Shown: positions 1 to 5,277 of the stretch, in pieces
Layout: every line of letters starts with the position of its first letter
Position numbering within the stretch: position 1 is the first letter of the stretch
Source of the DNA: Deltaproteobacteria bacterium
Lineage (GTDB): Bacteria; Myxococcota_A; UBA9160
Direction: 5' to 3'
Assembly: GCA_003520425.1 (NCBI GenBank)
Contig: DOUU01000411.1
Location: forward strand, 308 to 6,680
Length of the DNA stretch: 6,373 nt
The notes under the pieces: model-generated
The model's database searches: none
The model's input: only the letters and a program-made list of their open reading frames with translations
What the model was told of the DNA's origin: nothing
Program-made: the position numbers and the translations under genes

Positions 1-2
1 AG

Positions 3-21
3 CGCGCGATAGGCTCGCGCG
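3..21. repeat. GC-rich hairpin at the window edge
   Basis: A perfect 7-bp inverted repeat is formed by CGCGCGA (3-9) and TCGCGCG (15-21) around a 5-base loop. It lies downstream of the broken acyloxyacyl hydrolase on the minus strand. No T-run follows on either strand, so it is not a standard intrinsic terminator. The rest of bases 1-184 shows no gene I can support. Confidence 0.35.
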
Positions 22-184
22 AAGATCGATCGCGTGGAATCTCGCCAGGCGTAATGGGCGCAGTCACGAGCCAGCGGTGGGACGACTTACGCGAGCCCTC
101 CCGGCGAGTCTGCCTTCGTCCGCGTTCGCTCGCACACAAGAGCGATCCACTTTCGGTGTGAACGGCAGCGGTGAACTTCACTCC

Positions 185-625
185 TCAGGAAGAACGAAGC
201 GCCCACCAAGAAGAGACAGTCGTTGATCCCGTTGTTCGGCACGCGGAGGCCAGCGTTTGAAATATGATGGAGCCTCGCCTCTGCGGTCACTGCCAGGCGA
301 GGCAAGACAAAATAGTGAAGATCGGTACCGCCCTGGACACTGAAGTTGAAGCCATCCGACTGGCCCCTGAGATCGAGATCTGTTCCGAGGATCCCAGCTC
401 CCGCCTCGATGAAGGGAACCACGCGCCCGGATCCAGGAAGTTATAGCGGAGCATCAATGTGCCTCCGCCGGCGAATCCATGCACGGGTCGGGACTCGGTG
501 AGGAACACCCGCCATTCCCTCTCGGCGGCGTCTTTGGCGAGCCGGCGCGCTGCTTGGGCCGAGGCACGCCGTAGCTCGGTCCGCTTACCTGTTTTTCGCC
601 GGGCGCGGCCGGGTTTGGGCTTCAT
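185..625 (-). pseudogene. Acyloxyacyl hydrolase (PagL-like lipid A 3-O-deacylase), frameshifted
   Basis: PagL-type enzymes are outer-membrane beta-barrels that remove the 3-O acyl chain from lipid A. The minus strand encodes recognisable pieces of the barrel in two frames. The upstream frame gives FAGGGTLMLRYNFLDPG (about 475-425), and the next frame gives VVPFIEAGAGILGTDLDLRG and later LHHISNAG. The His-x-Ser pair at about 266-258 matches the family's catalytic His and Ser. The position 12 residues after Ser, a catalytic Glu in Pseudomonas PagL, is Asn here. One missing base near 425-430 (CCGGGCGCG) would restore a continuous LDPG-R-VVPF. A second shift near 188 turns the expected barrel end 'SFF-stop' into a 33-residue unrelated tail; a TGA sits one frame away at 187-185. 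No signal peptide is visible: the in-frame ATG at 625 leads into a strongly basic, unrelated N-terminus of about 35 residues. The family assignment is solid; sequencing error instead of decay is possible. Confidence 0.75.
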
Positions 626-633
626 TTTCTTTC
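610..633. repeat. 24-bp imperfect direct repeat, copy 1
   Basis: This copy matches 712-735 at 20 of 24 positions, and all four differences are transitions. The copies start 102 bases apart. Read on the minus strand, this copy carries the ATG at 625 and encodes MKPKPG. Confidence 0.45.
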
Positions 634-667
634 GGTGGGTCCCGAGCCCGCCGGGCTCGGAAAGAAA
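626..667. repeat. Composite hairpin between lipoprotein and pagL-like remnant
   Basis: An inner perfect 8-bp stem, CCGAGCCC (642-649) with GGGCTCGG (653-660) and a 3-base loop, is nested in an outer AT-rich stem, TTTCTTT (626-632) with AAAGAAA (661-667). Nine unpaired bases lie on the left side between the stems. It starts 57 bases past the stop of the minus-strand lipoprotein gene. It could be an RNA processing or termination structure for that gene, but no T-run follows on the minus strand. The structure is seen; its function is unknown. Confidence 0.5.
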
Positions 668-711
668 CTTCCGCGGCTCCCGTCGCGCGTGAACCCTAGC
701 GTCTACGCCGT

Positions 712-735
712 CGGGCTTGGGCTTCACTTTCCCTC
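712..735. repeat. 24-bp imperfect direct repeat, copy 2
   Basis: This is the partner of 610-633, with 20 of 24 positions identical. On the minus strand it covers the last codons and the TGA stop (726-724) of the small lipoprotein gene. Confidence 0.45.
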
Positions 736-1011
736 CTCGCCGCCCGGCACCTCCACATAGCCTTGGGCGCGCATGCAGCGATTGAAGGCATAGGTCTCCA
801 GCGGCGTCATCGTCGACCAACGGGGAGGTGGAAAAGGCGCAGGAATTGGATATGAGAATGCCTGGTCCAAGCAATAGTTCCGGTCGTTTGTGTACTCGAC
901 CTGGGTCAGTTGATGTGCTGGCATTGTCCAGGGCCCGGAGTGGAACGCGCAGCCGCTGAGGCTGACGAAGACGAGTGCGAGAGGCGTGCACCTCGTCCGC
1001 GCCGCTATCAC
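724..1011 (-). CDS. Small predicted lipoprotein, 95 aa
   Basis: A GTG start at 1011 gives a 95-residue product with a classical lipoprotein signal peptide: a basic n-region, a hydrophobic core, and the lipobox LSGC with the acylated Cys at residue 21. The mature part is about 75 residues and contains Tyr/Pro-rich stretches. It ends in a FNRCMRAQGY motif; CM-x-x-x-GY is common near the C-terminus of small Gram-negative lipoproteins of unknown function. The start is supported by GGGAGG (minus strand, 1021-1016) four bases upstream of the GTG, by the signal peptide beginning there, and by the lack of protein-like sequence upstream in frame. Expected location is the periplasmic face of a membrane, anchored by lipid. 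It follows the TRL-like gene by 61 bases on the same strand, so the two may share a transcript. The exact function is not known. Confidence 0.75.
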   Translation of the reverse strand: MIAARTRCTPLALVFVSLSGCAFHSGPWTMPAHQLTQVEYTNDRNYCLDQAFSYPIPAPFPPPRWSTMTPLETYAFNRCMRAQGYVEVPGGEEGK

Positions 1012-1015
1012 GCGG

Positions 1016-1021
1016 CCTCCC
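1016..1021 (-). promoter_or_regulatory. Ribosome binding site deciding the GTG start at 1011
   Basis: GGGAGG on the minus strand is followed by four bases and then GTG. It fixes the start of the small lipoprotein, where longer in-frame readings lack a ribosome site and would bury the signal peptide. Confidence 0.65.
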
Positions 1022-1072
1022 GCGCCTTGCGCTGCGGCTTCGTGGTTTTGACGGGACCAAAGCATGGGTGAC

Positions 1073-1336
1073 TCACTCCACATGGACCGCCGTGCCATGC
1101 GCGACCACGCAAAATGCTCCAAATGTGTAGCTCGCATCGACGAGCGCGTTCGCACCCGGCGCCTTCGCCAGTGCATCCTTGACAGTTCGGCGGTATGCGC
1201 CGTCATAACCGAAGAAAGCACTGAAAAAGCAGCCCTCGCCTTCCACCTTCGCCCGCACGATCTTCATTGAGAGGGGGACCGCCTTCGTAGACACAGCGCT
1301 CAATGTCCCACGACCGAAGTGCATGGTGCAGCCCAT
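1073..1336 (-). CDS. TRL-like small envelope protein, 87 aa, N-terminus uncertain
   Basis: From the ATG at 1336 the product is 87 residues. Its body carries the TRL-like pattern as I recall it: a GEGC motif, a Phe/Tyr/Gly-rich stretch, an Ala/Lys helix (VKDALAKAPGANALVDASY) and a C-terminal Cys followed by a GTAV-type strand. This resembles small lipoproteins in which GxAC, GANALVDV and a final beta-strand are conserved. The first residues are MGCTMHFGRGT, so a Cys that could be the lipidated residue follows only Met-Gly. The expected 15-20 residue signal peptide is absent in this frame. A GTG at 1374, overlapping the TGA of the upstream frame, would give an Ala-rich lead (TAITAAL) one base out of phase, so a frameshift at about 1337-1340 may have separated the signal from the body. 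The longer in-frame reading from 1459 overlaps another coding-like frame and looks spurious. Family resemblance is moderate. Confidence 0.55.
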   Translation of the reverse strand: MGCTMHFGRGTLSAVSTKAVPLSMKIVRAKVEGEGCFFSAFFGYDGAYRRTVKDALAKAPGANALVDASYTFGAFCVVAHGTAVHVE

Positions 1337-1370
1337 CTGAGTGCTGCAGTTATAGCGGTGTAGCGGCCGG

Positions 1371-1571
1371 TCACTGGATCCGTCCGACGTCACCGGTGAC
1401 AGTGACGCAGTTTGTTTCAGATAAAAAGTAGCTCGTCGTCTTCGATTTGACCGAGACATCCATCATCACATTTGCTGCACCAGGCACGCTGTCAATGGTG
1501 AGCGCGACTGCATAGCTGTGGTCGGCCTCCAGTACCTTTCCGCGTAGAGACCAGTCGAGCTCGCTTGTTCC
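1371..1571 (-). CDS. Unrecognised open frame with coding character, possibly a gene remnant
   Basis: Between an in-frame TGA at 1574-1572 and the TGA at 1373-1371 lie 66 open codons. They read like real protein: GKVLEADHSYAVALTIDSVP and later MMDVSVKSKTTSYFLSETN, with alternating strands and about 40% of codons starting with G. No good ATG sits near the beginning; internal GTG and ATG codons would leave only a short tail. The stop overlaps a GTG (1374-1372) leading toward the TRL-like frame, as in translationally coupled genes. It may be the 3' end of a larger gene whose start was lost, or of one cut by a mutation at 1572. I do not recognise a family. Confidence 0.35.
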   Translation of the reverse strand, partial: GTSELDWSLRGKVLEADHSYAVALTIDSVPGAANVMMDVSVKSKTTSYFLSETNCVTVTGDVGRIQ

Positions 1572-1863
1572 TCATCTTTCGACGAGCGGACATTGCGCCT
1601 TGACCCTTATTGAGAGCGGTTCGACGCGGCCTTGAGCGTGCCTTTGCGAGGGAATAGCGCGCCAGGATCTGCGCGATGGGGAACGACCTTGCGCAGTTCG
1701 GGTTGAGAGCCCCTCGGGGTTCTCGAGCCTCATGGCATCTGACTCGCCTCGGACTCGCGGACCCCAGAAGCCCCCAGCCCCCAAATGCTCACCGAAAACT
1801 CATATGAGATCTTCTGCTGCGTCGAGCGACCCTTCCAGCAAGAAGGAGGCGCGGTAGGATCTT
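1572..1863. other. Stretch with no supportable gene
   Basis: Short open frames occur on both strands here, but none combines a start, a ribosome site and protein-like composition. A 42-codon plus-strand frame (ATG at 1733) is Pro/Ser/Lys-rich and unconvincing. The stretch separates the minus-strand envelope genes from the plus-strand genes, so promoters for the plus-strand side would be expected here. I could not identify a clear -35/-10 pair. Confidence 0.4.
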
Positions 1864-1920
1864 GTGGATTCGATGACAAATTGCTTCCATATTGAAGGAG
1901 TTCACCGAGGACCAAAGTAC

Positions 1921-2235
1921 ATGGCCGATCGGGATTTTGGCACCGAACACCACCGCACCATCACCCGTTTGAGGGAGACGGTGGTCGCCCTGCGCAGGAT
2001 CCGAGAGGAGTTTGGCGTGGAAATCCGGGATCTTGCGGACGCTGGGACCAGAGATCGCCCTCCCTCCCCGTCAAAGGCGTTGACCGTCACGTCCCGCGAA
2101 CGCAGCTATGAGCGCCTGCTGCGCCTCCGCCGTATCCACGCCAAGCTCGAGACGAGGGAGCGCCTGCTCCAGGAGGTCTCGGGCAGTTCGGCCTCAACAG
2201 CGCCGCAGCGAGGAACGGCTGCCTCCTCCGACTAA
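1921..2235 (+). CDS. Hypothetical helical protein, 104 aa
   Basis: From the ATG at 1921 the product is 104 residues: highly charged, mostly predicted helix, without Cys and without a signal peptide or membrane segment, so cytoplasmic. Two helical arms rich in Arg/Leu/Glu (about residues 12-40 and 60-88, the latter including YERLLRLRRIHAKLETRERL) flank a Pro/Ser-rich middle and could form a helical hairpin or coiled coil. The C-terminus is a Ser/Ala-rich tail. I chose this start over the in-frame GTG at 1864 because GAGGA (1907-1911) sits nine bases upstream. The longer reading would add 19 residues; GTG 1864 has only GGTAGGATCT upstream. No family is recognised. The next plus-strand gene starts 182 bases later, so co-transcription is uncertain. 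Confidence 0.6.
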   Translation: MADRDFGTEHHRTITRLRETVVALRRIREEFGVEIRDLADAGTRDRPPSPSKALTVTSRERSYERLLRLRRIHAKLETRERLLQEVSGSSASTAPQRGTAASSD

Positions 2236-2417
2236 CGTCGGGCGGGCCAGTTCAGGCACTTGGTGTCAACCGTGGCCCTCTTGCCTTCGACCAGCGAACA
2301 TGTCCTCGCATCACGAGCGGATCGTCTCCGTTTCTTCGCCGACGCACCGCGCAAGGAGATGGAATATCCTTCGTTGCGCTCTGCTAGTTTGCACCTGAGA
2401 CATCCCGAGGGGGGAGT
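2236..2417. other. Intergenic stretch, no gene or clear promoter seen
   Basis: These 182 bases separate two small plus-strand genes. No convincing terminator stem followed by Ts and no clear sigma-70 pair could be read by eye. Open frames crossing it are continuations of out-of-frame readings of the upstream gene. Confidence 0.4.
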
Positions 2418-2786
2418 GTGACGATCAAGTCTCTGAGCCCCGCCACACGGCAGCGCGTAGAAAACCTCCTCGCGTATATCGCCTCGTCCTTCCCAGAGTC
2501 GAGCGTCGACGAAGCCTTTGAGTCGGTGGAAACCGATGCCGTCTTTCTCGGAATCAACCGAGATGATGAGGGTTGGCTCTTCGTGGGCGTCTCAGGTCCC
2601 GCGATGGGGCGCGCCAAGGAAGGACAGCTCTCGCAGATCGCGGAGGCTCTCCATCTTGCGGCTGCGCTCGGGCGTGCCTCAGACACGGAGCGCATCTGGA
2701 TAGACGTCGACGGGCCGACCGGATACCGACTTCGTGCGACCAACAAGGATGACCACTCACCCGAACTCGGAAGACCTATCACCTGA
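2418..2786 (+). CDS. Hypothetical soluble acidic protein, 122 aa
   Basis: A GTG start at 2418 gives 122 residues. The purine-rich GAGGGGGGAG (2407-2416) ends next to the start, and its GAGGG core leaves about six bases of spacing, a strong ribosome site. The protein is acidic and soluble, with no signal peptide and no Cys. The layout suggests a small alpha/beta fold: an N-terminal helix (SPATRQRVENLLAYIASSF), strands around AVFLGI and GWLFVGVSG, a helix (QLSQIAEALHLAAALG), then a strand with IWIDVDGPTGYRLRAT and a polar tail. The opposite strand is also open across this gene, but that reading is Ser/Arg-rich and looks like a shadow. I do not recognise a family. It converges with the DoxX remnant on the minus strand. 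Confidence 0.7.
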   Translation: MTIKSLSPATRQRVENLLAYIASSFPESSVDEAFESVETDAVFLGINRDDEGWLFVGVSGPAMGRAKEGQLSQIAEALHLAAALGRASDTERIWIDVDGPTGYRLRATNKDDHSPELGRPIT

Positions 2787-2879
2787 TCGAGAGGTTATTG
2801 GAAACGCCACGCAGTGTGATCTGACGCCGAGTGGGAACCGAGACGGAGATCGGCTGCTCGGGGAGGGAGTCCGTCCAAG

Positions 2880-3072
2880 TTAGCGATTGCAAGGCCAATC
2901 TCGTGACGGAAGAACATCGGAAGGTGCGATGATCCCTGCGCGTCCGAGCACACCTGCTCGTGCGCCACCAAACACTCCCAAGATCTTGTGCAGGCCGTGC
3001 CACAAGGACAGAGACCAAGAGGATACGGTTCAGGCCGTAGATCTCTTGAGACCAGCACGCCAGAAGGCGCAT
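2880..3072 (-). pseudogene. DoxX-family membrane protein, frameshifted 5' fragment
   Basis: DoxX-family proteins are small inner-membrane proteins of about 130-150 residues with four membrane helices; some act with thiol or redox enzymes. Here an ATG at 3072 is preceded by a perfect AAGGAGG (minus strand, 3084-3078) with five-base spacing. It encodes MRLLACWSQEIYGLNRILLV, matching the family's N-terminal helix (EIYxLxRIxxGLLF). At about 3006 the reading moves one base. The next frame continues LWHGLHKILGVFGG, the family's hallmark HG-x-x-K-x-x-G-x-FGG, then ARAGVLGRAGII. It leaves the family pattern after that and stops at 2882-2880. About half the protein, including the later helices, is missing. 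A single extra base at 3006 explains the shift, but the missing 3' half cannot be explained by one sequencing error. It is therefore probably a decayed gene. Confidence 0.7.
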
Positions 3073-3077
3073 GAGGA

Positions 3078-3084
3078 CCTCCTT
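3078..3084 (-). promoter_or_regulatory. Ribosome binding site of the DoxX remnant
   Basis: AAGGAGG on the minus strand, five bases before the ATG at 3072, is a full match to the anti-Shine-Dalgarno complement. It shows that this start was once used and supports the minus-strand reading of the remnant. Confidence 0.6.
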
Positions 3085-3223
3085 CTTGCAGGCCCAGTGC
3101 TCTGGTGGGGCGATCTTGGGACCTGATGATGGGCTCGGCAGTGCGGGCATCTTGTGGTTCTCTGTCGAATAAATGAGGCTCGATGGATGCAAGTGCCAAT
3201 ATGTCGTCACACTCGGCACGAGG

Positions 3224-3262
3224 CGAAGCTTCGGCGGTCGCGGGGCGGAAGGCGCGACCGCC
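3224..3262. promoter_or_regulatory. Adjacent palindrome and inverted repeat, possible operator or leader hairpin
   Basis: GGCGGTCGCG (3233-3242) and CGCGACCGCC (3253-3262) form a perfect 10-bp inverted repeat with a 10-base spacer. Immediately before it, and sharing one base, is the perfect 10-bp palindrome CGAAGCTTCG (3224-3233). The pair ends 65 bases before the dehydrogenase start. The symmetry with about one turn between half-site starts could suit a dimeric regulator; the GC-rich arms would equally make a strong hairpin in a leader RNA. No T-run follows, which argues against an intrinsic terminator. The symmetry is seen; the role is inferred. Confidence 0.45.
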
Positions 3263-3327
3263 ACTTCAATCTTCGTGAGTCCCAAAGAACAGTGGGATCT
3301 GGTACGGCGCTTGCATAACACAACCTT

Positions 3328-5172
3328 ATGCGATGCTTGTTCAATGTCGGTCTCGGGAGAGCACGGTCGTTCAGGGGCGCCGTCTGGCTCATCGGATGGC
3401 TCGCAGGGCTGGTACAGGCTTGTGGCTCCGCGAGTGCGACGCCCGGTGTGCCGAGAGCGGCAGCATCGAACCCCGGGCTGCCCTGCGCACCTGACAATGG
3501 CGGTCTGAGCCTCCCGCCAGGCTTCTGTGCGACGGTCTTTGCCAATGGGGTTGGGCACGCGCGACACCTCGTGGTCTCATCGCAGGGAGTGGTCTATGTG
3601 AACACCTGGAGTGGGCGGTACTACGGCAATGACAAACCCCCTTCGGGCGGATTCCTCGTCGCGCTGCGCGACACGAAGGGGGAGGGGATCGCGGACCAAA
3701 TCGTTCGTTTTGGAGACAGCATCGAGAACGGCGGTACGGGCGGCACCGGTATTGCCCTCTACAACGGCGCTCTCTACGCGGAGTCGAATGATCGGATCGT
3801 GCGTTACGCGCTGACTCCAGGGGCCCTCGCACCGACCGAAGCGCCGGAGACGATTGTTGAGGGCCTGCCTATGACCGGCGATCATCCGATGCACCCGTTC
3901 GTAATCGATCAGGATGGCGTGCTCTACCTGGACTCCGCTTCCGCCACGAACAGCTGCCAGATCAAAAATCGCATTGCGAATTCGCCAGGGCGTCGCCCTT
4001 GCACGGAGCTTGAAACTCGTGCGGGAATTTGGCGCTACGACGCGAAGCGCACTGGACAGCGCTTTTCGTCCGCCGAGCGCTACGCAACGGGTATCCGTAA
4101 CGCCGACGGGATTGCGGTGGATGCGACCGGTCGCGACGTCTACGCAACCCAGCACGGCCGGGACCAGCTCTCTCAGAACTGGCCGAGCCTGTATTCCCCC
4201 GAGCAGGGAGCCAATCTTCCGGCGGAGGAGCTCCTCCGGGTGGAACGCCAGGACTATGGTTGGCCCGAGTGCTACTTCGACAACGAGCAGCGCAAGCTCG
4301 TCCTCGCCCCGGAATACGGGGGCGACGGCGGTAGGGCCGTCGGCTCTTGCGCAACGAAACGCGGGCCCATTGCCTTCTATCCGGCCCACTGGGCACCAAA
4401 TGACTTGGTCTTCTACCTTGGCGGGCAGTTCCCAAAGCGATACCAGGGCGGCGCTTTCATCGCATTCCACGGCTCGTGGAACCGCGCGCCGTATCCCCAG
4501 CAGGGATACAACGTGGTCTTCCAACCGTTCGAGGAGGGAAATCCGACCGGTGCTTTCGAGATATTCGCCGACGGTTTCGCAGGGGCTGTAAAGGAGCCCG
4601 GGGCAGCTGCGCATCGTCCGGCTGGGCTAGCCGTCGGTCCCGATGGTGCGCTCTACATCTCGGACGATCGCCACGGCACGGTCTGGCGCATCGTCTACGA
4701 CGCATCGAACCCCACGAGAGAGGTGGCGCACGCAGCGGAGCAGAGCACGACTCCCTCACAAAACACGCGCGACCTGCCCAAACCTCCGGAGGGAATCCAC
4801 CCGGAGGCGGGAGAGAACCCCGCAGGTCTGCCCCTTCCACTTCCGCCGACTCCGTCCGACGCCGCGGCGATGGGCATCACGACCGAACAGATTGCCGTTG
4901 GAGACCGCCTCTACCACGATACGACCTGTGTCGGCTGCCACGGCTCAGACGGGAGGGGCAGTCCACTTGGGGCTGACCTCACGAGCGATCAATTCCTCTG
5001 GGGAGACGGAAGCTATCGATCCATTCGTCAGGTCATCAGTGAGGGCGTGCCGAGCCCGAAAGCGCATGAGGGCGTCATGCCCCCGAAGGGAGGCGCGCAG
5101 CTCACGGATCAGCAGGTGGAGGCGCTGGCCGCGTACGTCTACGCGCTCCACCGCGCAAATCTGAAGCCGTAA
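3328..5172 (+). CDS. PQQ-dependent sugar dehydrogenase (sorbosone/glucose type) fused to cytochrome c
   Basis: This 614-residue exported quinoprotein probably oxidises a sugar or related alcohol/aldose in the periplasm and passes electrons to its own haem. Residues 1-37 are a signal peptide with a hydrophobic core at about 18-31; Cys32 in VQAC could make it a lipoprotein. Residues about 53-457 form the GSDH-type six-bladed propeller: Cys53/Cys67 near the start, GDHPMHPF (184-191, His186 being my candidate for the catalytic base), GIRNADGIA (255-263), QHGRDQL (275-281), YGWPE (310-314), HGSWNR (381-386) and DDRHGTVWRI (446-455). A Pro-rich linker (about 460-515) leads to a class I cytochrome c domain with CVGCH at 534-538 and the axial Met584 in MPPKGG. 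Scattered Cys in the propeller suggest disulfides. No strong ribosome site precedes ATG 3328, so the exact start is less sure; the signal peptide begins sensibly there. The true substrate cannot be read from sequence. Confidence 0.9.
   Translation: MRCLFNVGLGRARSFRGAVWLIGWLAGLVQACGSASATPGVPRAAASNPGLPCAPDNGGLSLPPGFCATVFANGVGHARHLVVSSQGVVYVNTWSGRYYGNDKPPSGGFLVALRDTKGEGIADQIVRFGDSIENGGTGGTGIALYNGALYAESNDRIVRYALTPGALAPTEAPETIVEGLPMTGDHPMHPFVIDQDGVLYLDSASATNSCQIKNRIANSPGRRPCTELETRAGIWRYDAKRTGQRFSSAERYATGIRNADGIAVDATGRDVYATQHGRDQLSQNWPSLYSPEQGANLPAEELLRVERQDYGWPECYFDNEQRKLVLAPEYGGDGGRAVGSCATKRGPIAFYPAHWAPNDLVFYLGGQFPKRYQGGAFIAFHGSWNRAPYPQQGYNVVFQPFEEGNPTGAFEIFADGFAGAVKEPGAAAHRPAGLAVGPDGALYISDDRHGTVWRIVYDASNPTREVAHAAEQSTTPSQNTRDLPKPPEGIHPEAGENPAGLPLPLPPTPSDAAAMGITTEQIAVGDRLYHDTTCVGCHGSDGRGSPLGADLTSDQFLWGDGSYRSIRQVISEGVPSPKAHEGVMPPKGGAQLTDQQVEALAAYVYALHRANLKP
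4223..4238. repeat. 16-bp perfect palindrome inside the dehydrogenase gene
   Basis: CGGAGGAG directly followed by its reverse complement CTCCTCCG, with no spacer, lies within codons for an AEELLR segment. It is probably a consequence of GC-rich codon choice; no function is claimed. Confidence 0.35.
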
Positions 5173-5277
5173 GCCTCATTGCACTGGACCGCTCTGTCTG
5201 TTTCGAGGCTACGGCTCCGTCAAGGTCGGTGCAGTGGCTTATCCAAGTTGCAAAGAGGCGCAGGCCAAAGGTCGATC
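5173..5277. other. Spacer between the two redox genes
   Basis: These 105 bases separate two genes on the same strand. Only weak, interrupted pairing is visible (AAGCC and TGCAC near 5171-5185 against GTGCA and GGCTT near 5229-5240) and no T-run. I therefore do not call a terminator, and read-through into the peroxidase gene is plausible. AAAGG at 5267-5271, six bases before the ATG, serves as the ribosome site. Confidence 0.5.

Larger units (their letters stand above)
3073..3327. other. Divergent intergenic region before the dehydrogenase gene
   Basis: These 255 bases lie between the start of the minus-strand DoxX remnant and the start of the plus-strand dehydrogenase, so promoters for both directions belong here. 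Apart from the ribosome site and two dyads listed separately, I see no open frame with protein character. No -35/-10 pair is convincing; GAATAAAT near 3167-3174 is AT-rich enough to be a -10 region but lacks a well-spaced -35. Confidence 0.45.

Noticed and set aside
287..1060. Single long minus-strand frame through the left region
   Set aside because: Only its last part matches the PagL-like family. The upstream part overlaps the better-supported lipoprotein gene in another frame and is Arg/Pro-rich noise.
439..1358. Shared 11-mer AGTTATAGCGG at 439-449 and 1348-1358
   Set aside because: A few 11-base matches are expected by chance in a window this size, and the flanks do not extend the match.
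1695..1735. tRNA T-arm-like stretch GGGGTTCTCGAGCC
   Set aside because: The T-loop consensus is not met, and no acceptor or anticodon stem can be built around it.
2384..2782. Minus-strand frame opposite the 122-aa gene
   Set aside because: Ser/Arg-rich shadow; the plus-strand reading has the ribosome site and protein-like composition.
2887..3126. Plus-strand 79-codon frame over the DoxX remnant
   Set aside because: It has no family features and lies opposite the minus-strand fragment, which carries a perfect ribosome site and DoxX motifs.
3150..3180. Promoter-like TTGTGG followed by AATAAAT
   Set aside because: The spacing between the two elements is about 10 bases, too short for a sigma-70 promoter.
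3577..4614. 345-codon open frame on the minus strand inside the dehydrogenase gene
   Set aside because: It lies opposite a protein with clear propeller motifs, has Arg/Val-rich shadow composition and shows no ribosome site or recognisable motif.
5171..5240. Possible terminator between the two redox genes
   Set aside because: The pairing is two short interrupted blocks around a loop of over 40 bases with no T-run.
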